Assembly (NCBI RefSeq): GCF_047663525.1
Contig: NC_092602.1
Span: 5,587,501-5,651,500 of the forward strand
Reading direction: 5' to 3'
Source: Anas platyrhynchos
Taxonomy: Eukaryota; Chordata; Aves; Anseriformes; Anatidae
Length of the DNA: 64,000 nt
A program made the translations under genes and the position numbers. The notes under the pieces are model-generated. The model worked only from the letters and a program-made list of their open reading frames with translations, had not been told where the DNA came from and made no database searches. Below, piece after piece: positions 9,138 to 19,800 of the stretch; positions within the stretch are counted from its first letter, which is position 1; each line of letters opens with the position of its first letter.

Positions 9138-12100
9138 ATGGCGCGGCAGGGAGCGGGGGCCCTGCTGGCCTCCGGCACTTTGGGGTTCCCCCCCCAAAAC
9201 CTGGCCCGCGTGGTGGTCTGGGAGTGGCTGAACGAGCACGGGCGCTGGCGGCCCTACTCGGCCGCCGTCTGCCACCACATCGAGAACGTGCTGAAGGAGG
9301 ACGCCCGCGGCAGCGTGGTGCTGGGCCAGGTCGACGTCCAGCTGGCGCCCTACATCATCGACCTGCAGTCCATGCACCAGTTCCGGCAGGACACGGGTAA
9401 GGGGAGGTGCTGGGATGGGCGGCCGGGGGTCTGCCGGGGGTGGATGGCAGGGGATGGGTCTGTCTGTCCCAGGGTATGTCTGTCTGTCCGTGTCCTCGCT
9501 TTGCTGCTTCATTCGCTCCTTCCTTCCGTTGTTCCATGCATGCGCCCACCCGTCCCAGCGTAGCACGGTGTATTTGTCCAGCATTACATTCGTGTGTCTG
9601 TCCAGCCAGGCCTCCTGGTGTGTGTCTGTCATTCCATCCATCCACCTGACTGACCATCTGTCCGTCCGTCCGTCCGTCCATCCATCCATCCATCCATCCA
9701 TCCATCCATCCATCCATCCAGTTCTCCATCCATCTCCATCTCCATCTCCATCTCCATCTCCATCTCCATCTCCATCTCCATCTCCATCTCCATCTCCATC
9801 TCCATCTCCATCCATCCATCCATCCATCCATCCATCCATCCATTTATCTGTCCGTTCATCCAGCTCTCTACCCATCCATCCATCTGTCTGTCCACCCACC
9901 CATCCACACACCCACCCACCCACCCATCCATCCGTCCGTCCATCCATCCATCCACCCACCGCCCCACCTGTCCATCCATCCATCCCCTCCCCATCCATCT
10001 GTCCATCCCATTCCCCCTGTCCTCCCCTGTCCCCCCTGGGCCCACTCCCCACTGCAGCCCCCCCAGAACTCCCTCTCCCCATTCCCTTCCCCCCGGAAAA
10101 GGCCCCACTTTGGGGGCTGTGGGGGGGCTGTGGCCACGTGCCGCCCCCCCGGCTGGGCCACACAACCAGGACAGGCATCCTTGGGGAAATCACGCCCCGT
10201 CCCGCGCCGCCTCCCGGCCCAAACCCCATTAACCGTGACCCACTAAACCAGCACATACTGGCTGTACCCTGGGGGACTCACTGGGGACGAGTGATGGGGT
10301 CTGGGGGTGGTGTGGGACCCTTGTGGGTGTGCGCCCTGCTCGCCTGCAAGGTCCCCAAATGTCCCATTTCCCGGTGCTGGGTGCTCCCGGGGACACGTGC
10401 CTGTGCCGGGGTGGGTTTGGGGTGCAGAGTGCCACCGGAGCGGGTGCTGCAGGCTGTCCCCTGCCGAGGTGACATGTCCATGGTGCTTGGGGACATGAGG
10501 GGCCATGCTGGAGGTCCTGCTGGTGCCAGTCCAGCGTGGGCTGGGACGCTGGGGACCGGGGGGGAGCTTGGCACAGGGAAAAAGCCATGGGTGTGGAATG
10601 AGGTGACCCCGTTCCGAGCAGCAGGGGGGTGCACCCGCGGGACACGGGTGGGACGTGGGCACGAGTGGGCAGCAGGAGGAGGGACGTGGATATGGGGAGG
10701 CCGTGGGATGTGGGAGGTGGGGGCAAACACCAGCGGGATGCGGGACACGGATGTGAGCAGGACGTTGACGTGAGCCAGCAGTGGGGTTTGGGACGTGGAC
10801 ATGAATGGTCAGCAGGATGTAGGGCACAGCTGTGAGCGGGGTGCGGTGTGAGCAGGCAGAGGGTTTGGGGTGAGGACCCGAGCGGGTACGGGCTGGTCTT
10901 GGGGGGCTGCGGCAGCACGGAGCCCCCCACGGGGCCACGGGCAGCGCTGCCTCAGCACCAGGCGGCAGCTGGGGCCAGGCGCTGCTGCCTGCCCGGCTGG
11001 TGATTAATGGCCCTTATTAGAGTCGTTAATAGGGCTGGGCAAACGCTGCCGGCCGGGGATGGAGGCGCAGCGTGCTGTCTGAGCAGGGCACGGCGCGGCC
11101 AAGGTGCAGGGGCACGGGGCTGGGGGCTGCGACGTGCACCCTGTAGGTCTGGGCGAGCTGTGAGGCTGCTGCCGAGACCATTTTGGCTGCAAATAAATAG
11201 GGAGGGAGCAGAACTTGGCTTTGCACGGGGGCCGAGCCGAGGACAACGCCGTGACAGCAAGCCCTGGTTCCCAGCTGTCAGGAAACCCCTCCTGACCGGG
11301 AAATGTGTCCCCAGCCAGGGACGTGTGGGCTGAAGGGATGGAAAAAGGTGCTCGGGGTCGAGCAGCATCACCCTTCCCTCAGCCAGGACGTGGTGTGGGA
11401 GCGCGAGCACCGCCGTGACCGCTCCACGAGTCCCCGGGGAGGGCTGTGCAGGCAGCAGCGCGCTGCAGACACCGCTATCGATCGCTCCCGGTGGCTGCGG
11501 GTGGTTGTCCTGCACCCTGCGGGGCTTCGTGCCCAAAATCCCTTTCCCCCGGAGGGGGGGTGGCTGGTGGGCTGGGAGCAGCCCAGGCGGGCGCTGAGCC
11601 CCGTGTCCCCGCAGGCACCATGCGCCCCGTGCGCAGGAACTTCTACGACCCGTCCTCGGCGCCGGGGAAGGGCATCGTGTGGGAGTGGGAGAACGACAAC
11701 AGCTCGTGGACGCCCTACGACATGGACATCTGCATCACCATCCAGAACGCCTACGAGAAGCAGCACCCGTGGCTGGACCTCTCCTCCCTGGGCTTCTGCT
11801 ACCTCATCTACTTCAGCAGCATGTCGCAGATGAACCGGCAGACGCAGCGCAAGCGCCGCCTGCGGCGCCGCATGGACCTGGCCTACCCGCTCACCATGGG
11901 CTCCATCCCCAAATCCCAGTCGTGGCCGGTGGGCGCCAGCACGGGGCAGCCCTGCTCGTGCCAGCAGTGCCTGCTGGTCAACAGCACCCGCGCCGCCTCC
12001 AACGCCATCCTGGCCTCGCAGCGCCGCAAGCTCTACCCCGGCGGCGCGGGGACGTTGCCCGTGCGGCAGAGCAGCACCTTTGCCGGTGGCACGCTGTGGC

Positions 12101-15100
12101 CGGCGGGGACGGGGACAGCGGCGGGCGGCGTGGCCAAGGGGGAGACGCCGAGGGCGCCCGTCGGGGCTTTTGGGCGCAGCCAGAGTGCGCCCAGCGGTGC
12201 GCAGCTGCCCGGCCTCAATAATCTCAACCGGCCTGGCACGCAGCGGGGGGCCGGCGTCAGCGCCCGCGCCGCGGTGCCCCCGGGGTAAGCCGGGGATGGG
12301 GAGGGTGGCCCCGGGAAGGGGACGTGTGTGGTGTGGCTGTGGATGCTGGGTGGGGTGGCACAGGGTGGCGGCACGGCAGAGGGGAGGGGAGGTGGCATGG
12401 GATGTGTTGTTGTCTGGTGGAACAGCACCAGTTGTCACCACTCGGTCACTGTGTCACCGCCAGGCGTGGGGACGTGGTGGCACATCCCCGTTCCTTGGTG
12501 CCCGTGCCCGGGGCTGTGGAGATTTGTGCTGTGCCGTGCCGTGCCATGGCACTGTGCCACTCCATGCCGTGCTGTGCCACTCCGTGCCACGCTGTGCCAT
12601 GCCACTTTGGCTGGAGGAGATGTGGTGCCAGCTCCCAGGGTGGTTGTGTCCCCACTGTCCAGCATGGCGTCTGTAACCCCAGAGTGTCCCGGTGCCACCA
12701 AGCAGGGCTGTGGGGCACTCGTGGTTATGGGCACCGCAGCCTGGTGTCCCCTGTGCCGAGGGAATGTCACCGAGGCCAGCAGCACGTTGGCCATGTCCCC
12801 ATGGCCGTATCCCTCTGTGGGTTGGCCAGGGGTCCCCGCGGGGCTCTGGGCACGGGGCTGTCACCAGCCAAGGGACAGCAGGGGACAGTGGATGGATTCT
12901 GGGAGCCGGGAACCAGCCCGGATCCAGACCCCAGCTATTGGGTGGGAGCTGCCAGGAGGGGAGTGAGCACCCGGGGCTGTCACTGAGCCCTCTTGGGGGG
13001 ACAAGGGGAAGGAAATCCTGTCCCATCCCTCCCCACCTCCTGCCACCACGGGCTGGGAGGTGCAGCGGGACAGCCCTGTGCAGTGACGGTGACAGCACGC
13101 CGGGTGCCACCTCCGCTCTGGGGCGCGTGCCGTGGGAACACCTGCTGGCCCCCGCCCCGCGGATGTGCCTGTCCCCTGGGACTGGGGTGCAGAACAAGCA
13201 CTGTGGGGCTCCGTGGGACAGCTGGGGAGCATTGCCCAGTGTGGGGACATCCCTCTGTGTGTCCCCCGCTGCCCGTGACCGCAGCCCACAGCCGGCTGGG
13301 GCAGGGGACGTGGCGGTGAGGTTGGGGACGGGGGGGCATGCAGGGTCGCCGAGCCCCCGCCGTGTTTCCTTCCTCTGCTGACGCGCTGCTTTCGCTTCCG
13401 TGTGCTGGGCCAAGCTGTCCCCGTCCCTGTCCCCGTGCCAGCACGCAGCCCCCGTCCTGCACGGCCCCATGGACAGGTAGGAGGGGACGAGGAGCGCCAA
13501 GGCCACCGCTGTCCCCTGTAGCCTTGGCTCTGCCGCAGTGTGGCTGAGGGTGGGTTTGGGGACGATGGGGACACCGCAGGTGGGGGTAGGCACGGTTATA
13601 GGATGGCCCAGGGTGTCTGGGGGGGGCAGAGAGGGGACAGATCCTGCCTGGGGCTGGGGTCTTGTGCGTATGTTGTGGCCACGGGGTTGTGCGTGGGGAC
13701 GTGGGGGTCGAGGGGGGGATCACACCCAGCTGGTCACGTTTGGGAGCGGGAGAGGTGGCCGGGAGGGCACTAAAAGAACTGCTGCGGTGTGGGGGGCTCT
13801 CCCCATGCCCCCCCCAGCCACCAGCAGCCACCCTGGGGCAGGACAGAGCCCACCCACCCGTGGGCACAGCCGCCTCCACCTCCGCCACGAGCCCCCAGGG
13901 CGCACTGAGCGCACGGGGATGCGCACAGAGGATGCACGCATGGGCGCACGCGGGCACGGCGGCACTCCCACGGCCACGTGTGCCACCCCCCTTTCTCCCT
14001 TAGGTGCATGTCACCCCAACGGTGCCACCGAGAGGGCAGGGCCAGGGGACATCTCTCCACGGGGCTCACGGGTTCCCGAGGCCACCACTGCCACTGTGGG
14101 AGCTGTTGGGGACGAGGAGCACCCACCCGCAGCCCCCGCTGGGTGCCAGCAGGGTGTCCGGAGTGGGGGCAGTGCCCGGTGTCCTCTCCTTGGGGCTGGC
14201 ACCCTCTGGGGCAGCAGGGAGGACACACACCGTTGGGTCCCCAGAGGTGGTCACACTGCAGCAGGTCACATCCCTTTGTGCCACAGCAGTGTCCCCAGGG
14301 TGCCAGCGAGGCTGGCGAGGGGACACCCTGCCCCACACCCCACCCTGGGGACGTGCCACATGCCGGGGGGACAGCGCCAGCCCCGCTGAGCCCCTTCCCT
14401 CCCCTCTCTGCGCAGGGTGCCAGCACTCCCGGTCAAGAACCTGAACGGCACCGGCCCCGTCCATCCTGCCCTGGCAGGTAACGGGGTGGGGGTGCCACCA
14501 CGAGCACCCAAGGGTGCTCCAGGGGGGTGGGCCAGGGATGGGGGGGCCATGGCCTTGCAGACAGCGCTGCCTGTCCCCGTGCAGGGATGACGGGCATCCT
14601 GATGTGTGCCGCCGGGCTGCCCGTCTGCCTGACCCGTGCGCCCAAACCCATCCTGCACCCGCCGCCCGTCAGCAAGAGCGACATCAAGCCCGTGCCCGGG
14701 GTCAGCGGCATCTGCAGGAAAACCAAGAAGAAGCACCTCAAAAAGAGTAAGGAGCTGCCGGCGTTCCCCTAAATGGGGAGAGGGGGCAAGGTGGGCAGGC
14801 TCTGACCGGCATCTCCCCACCCATGGCAGGCAAGAACCCGGAGGATGTGGTGCGGCGCTACATCCAGAAGGTGAAGACCCCCCCGGATGAGGTGAGCAGG
14901 GTCGGGTTGGCACGTCGGGAGGGCAAGGGATGGGTAGGGAGGGTGACAGCCGTGCCCCCCACCCCGTCCCAGGACTGCACCATCTGCATGGAGCGTCTCG
15001 TCACCTCCTCGGGCTACGAGGGCGTCCTGAGCCACCGCGGCATCAAGCCGGAGCTGGTGGGCAAGCTGGGCAAGTGCGGGCACATGTACCACCTGCTGTG

Positions 15101-15934
15101 CCTCGTGGCCATGTACAACAACGGCAACAAGGTGAGACCCGCCTGGGGACACCGTGGGGGCCGTGTCACCCGCTCTGGGTGGGTGGCACAGGGCTGGGCA
15201 CCCATGGGTCCCCATGCCCACCCCGTGTGTCCCCGCAGGACGGCAGCTTGCAGTGCCCCACCTGCAAGGCCATCTACGGGGAGAAGACGGGCACGCAGCC
15301 CCCCGGGAAGATGGAGTTTCACCTCATCCCCCATTCCCTCCCGGGTTACACCGACTCCAAAACCATCCGGATCGTCTACGACATCCCCACCGGCATCCAG
15401 GTGAGCTGCCCACGTCCCCCAGGACCCCCATCCTGGTGTCCCCGTGCCTCCCACTCACCCCTCTGCTGTCCCACCAGGGTCCGGAGCACCCCAACCCTGG
15501 CAAGAAGTTCACGGCGCGCGGCTTCCCGCGGCACTGCTACCTGCCCGACAACGAGAAGGGCAGGAAGGTGAGCGTCCCCAAATCCCCAGGGGTGGCGTGG
15601 GTGCCGGGGTGGGGATGTGCCCGCGTGGGTATGGTCCCAGGGGTCGGCCCCGCGCGTCCTTGGGGTGCCCGTGCCGGAGGGGAGGGACGCAGCGGTGGCC
15701 GTGCCGCAGGTGCTGAAGCTGCTGATCGTGGCCTGGGACCGGCGGCTCATCTTCACCATCGGCACCTCCAACACCACGGGCGAGTCGGACACAGTGGTGT
15801 GGAACGAGATCCACCACAAGACCGAGTTCGGCTCCAACCTGACGGGTCACGGCTACCCCGACCCCAACTACCTGGACAACGTCCTGGCCGAGCTGCTGGC
15901 CCAGGGCGTCTCCGAGGCCACCCTGAAGGACTGA
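9138..15934 (+). CDS. DTX1: DTX1, Deltex E3 ubiquitin ligase 1 (complete coding region)
   Basis: RING-type E3 ubiquitin ligase that modulates Notch signalling in the cytoplasm and nucleus. Coding exons: 9138-9396, 11615-12284, 14416-14477, 14585-14746, 14830-14891, 14973-15131, 15239-15400, 15478-15567, 15710-15934; total 1851 nt, 616 residues (human about 620). Two WWE domains (about residues 17-94 and 95-171; VVVWEWLNE and GIVWEWEND), which bind the Notch ankyrin region in the family. A Pro/Ser/Ala-rich linker follows, then a lysine-rich [12 protein letters not shown] patch, then the RING (407-467) with [13 protein letters not shown] and CPTC zinc ligands, then the Deltex C-terminal domain (468-616) ending near VSEATLKD. 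All introns are GT-AG, and introns 3-8 are only 77-142 bp. The ATG is in good Kozak context (GGCCATGG). The neighbour RASAL1 is convergent, as in human. Confidence 0.96.
9640..9980. repeat. CCAT and CCATCT satellite in DTX1 intron 1
   Basis: CCAT/CCGT tetranucleotides (9655-9720) flank a nearly perfect CCATCT hexanucleotide block (about 9722-9812, about 15 copies). CCATCC and CACCCATC units follow to 9980. It is the same sequence family as the EMID1 intron 3 array. Confidence 0.9.
10985..11225. promoter_or_regulatory. AT-rich island in DTX1 intron 1, candidate enhancer
   Basis: A locally AT-rich stretch in very GC-rich surroundings contains TAAT-core homeobox-like words (GGTGATTAATGG, CCTTATTAGAG, CGTTAATAGG). 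About 150 bp later comes CCATTTTGGCTGCAAATAAATAG with an octamer-like TGCAAAT. This pattern is typical of vertebrate conserved non-coding elements. Conservation was not tested. Confidence 0.35.
12520..12610. repeat. GTGCCGTGCC / GTGCCACTCC short repeat
   Basis: About nine degenerate copies of a 10-bp unit lie in DTX1 intron 2 (12285-14415). The rest of that intron is GC-rich unique sequence in which I see no further exon. Confidence 0.6.
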
Positions 15935-16853
15935 GGCCGGGGCGAGGGGCTCCCCGCCGCCCCCATGGCCCCACGCCGCCGTCCCCACCGCCCGCGCCGC
16001 TTCGCCGCCGACGCCGCAGCCCTGCCGGGTGGGCTCACCCCCCTCCGGTGCCACCCGCCGCGCGTCCCCGTCCCCATCCCGGCTGGCCACCAGCGCGGCG
16101 GGCTGGTGCTTTGCGCCGTGTCCACCCGTGGCCCCTTCGCGCGTGAGCCGCCGCGTGCCGCCTGTGCCACCCGCCGCCGCCCCACGGAGCCGCGTCCAAG
16201 CCGGTGCCATGTGTACGTCTCGGTGTTACTCAATACACGCCACGCCGTGTCCCGCTGCGTCCCCGCACCGCGCGCCCTCGCGCCCGTGCCGTGCTGGGGA
16301 CGGGGTGCTGGGTGGCACCGCCGCAGGGGGGTGTCCATCACCCAGGGGGGTGAGGCTCGGGGACACGCCGTGGGGACATGGGGCTGTGGGGAGCCTTAGG
16401 GGGTGGCTGAGTGTGTGTGTGTGCACACTCGTGTTCGTGCATGCCGTGTGCGTGCACACGTGTGCTGCGTGTGTGTGCACAGCCGTGCGCTCACAGCCAC
16501 ACCAACGTGCACACGCGCTCTTCCACGCGTGCCTGCACCCCCGTGGAGATCTCACCCCCCCACCCCCCCCCAAATCACAGCAGCGCTGCCACTCGTGTCC
16601 CATGCACCGCAGCCCACGCGTGGCCCCTGCAGCCCTTGCACACCCAGCCGTGCACCCCGCGGCCTCCTGCGTGTCCGTGGGACGCCCCCGCTGCGCTGTC
16701 CCCGCGTCCACGGGGGCAGCGGAACGGAGGAAGGCGGCGAGGACTACAACTCCCAGCGTGCCTTGCGGCGCAGGGCAGGGCCGGCCGGGCCCCCGGCGGC
16801 GCAGGGCATGCTGGGGGCTGTAGTCCCAGCCGGCGCCGCGGTGCCACCACCCT
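15935..16853. other. Convergent DTX1-RASAL1 3' intergenic/UTR region
   Basis: Only 919 bp separate the two stop codons. The region has the AATACA candidate signal for DTX1, a TG/CA-rich patch at 16405-16520, and no visible AATAAA-type signal on the minus strand for RASAL1. The two 3' UTRs may therefore overlap. Confidence 0.6.
16232..16237 (+). terminator. DTX1: Candidate DTX1 polyadenylation signal (AATACA)
   Basis: AATACA is the only hexamer close to AATAAA between the DTX1 stop codon (15932-15934) and the RASAL1 3' end. It is a known weaker variant. Use of this site would give a 3' UTR of about 320 nt. Confidence 0.4.
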
Positions 16854-19800
16854 TCAAGTGGCGGGTGGGGGGACCGCGTCCGTGTCCGTGTCCGTGTCCG
16901 TGTCCGTGGGCGAGCTCGCGGCGCCGTGGCGGCGAGCGAAAGCCTCGTGGGCGATGTCCAGGTCCCGCAGCACCTCCTGCAGCCGCCCCCACGCGGCTCC
17001 TCCTGCGGCACCGGCAGCGTCAGCGCCCACCCGCGACCCCCGGCCCCCACTCGCGACCCCCGCGTCCCCCACGGGTCGCCGCGTCCCGTCCCGCTGCGCC
17101 CCACGCACCCCCTCCCGCACCCCCCCGGCGTGGCCAAAAGCGCCGCGTGGCGAGCGTGGGGCACCCGTGTGCGTGGGGATGCGCGCGTGGGCGCGTGTCT
17201 GCCCCACGCACCCCCCCGTGCGCGTGTCCGGCTGCTGGCTGTGAGCGCGCACCCTGCCAGGCGCGGCCCCGCGTGCGTGTGCCCGCGGGTGTTTGCTGTC
17301 CCCTAGTGGAGGAGACACCCGTGGGTGCGCACACGCGTGGGTGTGCACGCGCGTCCGTGCGTAATTACGCGCGCCTTGCCGGGGTGGGGGTCCCCGCGCG
17401 CCCCCCGTGCGCCCCTACCTCCCTGCCCCGCCTGGGGGGGCTCCATCGCCGCGCTGCCCTCGGGCCCCCCCTCTGCTGCCTCCCTGCAAGGCAAGGACCC
17501 TGAGCCATGCCGGGGGGGCACCCATGGGTGCTGGGCACCCCGCAGCCCCCCCCCCTCCCCGCCTCACCGCAGCCGTGCCCCCGCTGCCCGGAGGTGCCCG
17601 TAGAGGCTCTGCGCCGCCGCCGCGGGGTCCAGGGGGTCGCTCCACTCATCCAGAGCCACGGCACCGTGGGTCCTGCTGCAGCCGGGTGCTGCCCAGGAGG
17701 ATCTGGGTGGGTGGGGGGGTCCTGCTGGGGACCCCCCCCACACCCACACACCCCACCCATAGGTCCCTGGACATACCGGTGCGGGCAGGCTGCAGGCAGC
17801 AGGACCAGCGGGTGGCACGGAAGGCGCCGGGGTGGCAAGTGGGCAGCATGGTCTGGTTGGTGCTGCTGGCCTGCCGCAGCGCCCACAGCCACTGCCACAG
17901 CTCCTGCGCGCCCTGTGGGGACACGGGGTGGGGGTGGCACCCAGCGGGTGTCCCCCCCCGAGGTGCCAGAGGTCACGGTTCCACCCCACAGCATCCCCAA
18001 AGGGGTGGCACCGCGGGGACAGCAAGCGGCGGTTTGATGGCAGAGGGGTCCGGGTTGGAGATGGGGGGGAGGTGGCACTATGGGGGCGGGGATGGTTCCC
18101 CAGTGGTCCCAGTATGGACAGGGATGGTTCCCCAGTACACCCAGTACAGACAGGGTTGGTACCCCAGTGATCCCAGTATAGACAGGGCTGGTTTCCCCAT
18201 GGCCCTAATATAGTTAGAGGTGGAATCCCAGTGACCCCAGTATGGATAGAGTTGGATACCCCAGTGACCCCAGTACAACTGGAGTGATGCCAGTAGGGAT
18301 ATAGCTGGATACCCCAGTGACCCCAGTACAATAAGAGTTGATAGCCCAGTGACCCCAGTATAAATATAGCTGGATACCCTGGTGACCCCAGTATACCTGG
18401 AGTGACCCCAGTGCAGATATAGCTGGATACCCCAGTGATCCCAGTACACCTGGAGCTGATAGCCCAGTGACCCCAGTACGGATACAGCTGGATACCCTAC
18501 TGATCCCAGCACAGGTTGGGCAGGCACCCCAGTGACCCCAGTACAACCTGAGTAGGATACCCCAGTGTTCCCATACAACCAGGGCTGGCACCCCACTGTT
18601 CCCAGTACAACCAGTAGAGCTGCATTTGGGACTGGGACTATTCCCACCGCCCCCAGGCACTGCTCGCTTCCCCCTGGGCTGGTTGCTGGTGTCCTGGGCG
18701 GGGGCACTGGAGGGTGCTGGGCTTGGAGGGGGGTGTCCCCAGTGTCCCAAGGGTGCGGGGTGGGTGCCCCCACCTTGCACTGGATGTAGGTGGTGCGGAG
18801 CTGCCCGGCGCCGTCCTGTGCCACCACCTGCATGACGTGGGGCTGCGGGAAGGTGCCCTCGTCCACGCGCTCCACCGCCCGCATCTGCGGCACGGGGATG
18901 CGGCAACGCGCCTGGGGACCCTGAAATGGAACAGGTCACTGTGCCCACAGCCCTGACACCCACCGGCGGGGTCGTGGAGGGGGTCGTGGGCAGCACCCAC
19001 CTGCCCCTCGGGGGTCTTGGAGTAGGACAGAGCCTCGGCGCTGAGCCAGAAGTACCTCTTCTTGAAGGCGGAGCGGGGCAGCAGCGAGGAGGGCTCCTCG
19101 GCCTCGCGCACGTGCAGGAAGCCCTCCTTGATGGTGGCCGTGGGGCACAGAGGTGCCGCCAGCACCGGCTCCTCGCCCGCTGCGGCCGTGGCATTGAGGT
19201 GGGGGCATCACCTCGGGGTGCCACCGCCTCGCCCAGCCCGAGGATGCCCCAAAACCGGAGCTTGAATTCCCCCCTTAAATGGGGAAGCACCCCTCGGGGT
19301 CCTGGGGGATTTTGTAGGGTTTGGTGCCACCCTCACCCCCCAGTACCACGCAGGGGGTGCCCGGCGTGCCCTGGGTGCTCACCGTGGGTGCTGTCCACCT
19401 CCACCAGGCTGTCCAGGAAGGCTTTGACGCGGGTGATGCTGGGCAGCAGCACGGCGTGCAGCGGGGCCATCCAGGGCTCCTTGCCCAGCTGCAGCCCCAG
19501 GTTGCCGATGCTCTGCAGCGCCTGCCCCGCGCGGGAAGGGCTCACGCTGACGGGTCCCGTCCCCAACACCCGGTGCTTGTCCCCCCCACTATGTCCTGTC
19601 CCCCGTGGGAGTGGGAATTGGGGGAGGAAAATGGGAAAGGGAGGTGGCACGGGGTGGTGGGACCCAAGCAGGCAGCGCTGCCCCGTGCTCGGTGCATGGT
19701 GACAAGTGGGGTGGGTCACGGCATGTGGCATGGGGACAGGAATGGCTCTGCCCTCCCTGCGGTCCCTGTCCCTCCCTGGGGTCCCTGCTCCCTTATGGGA

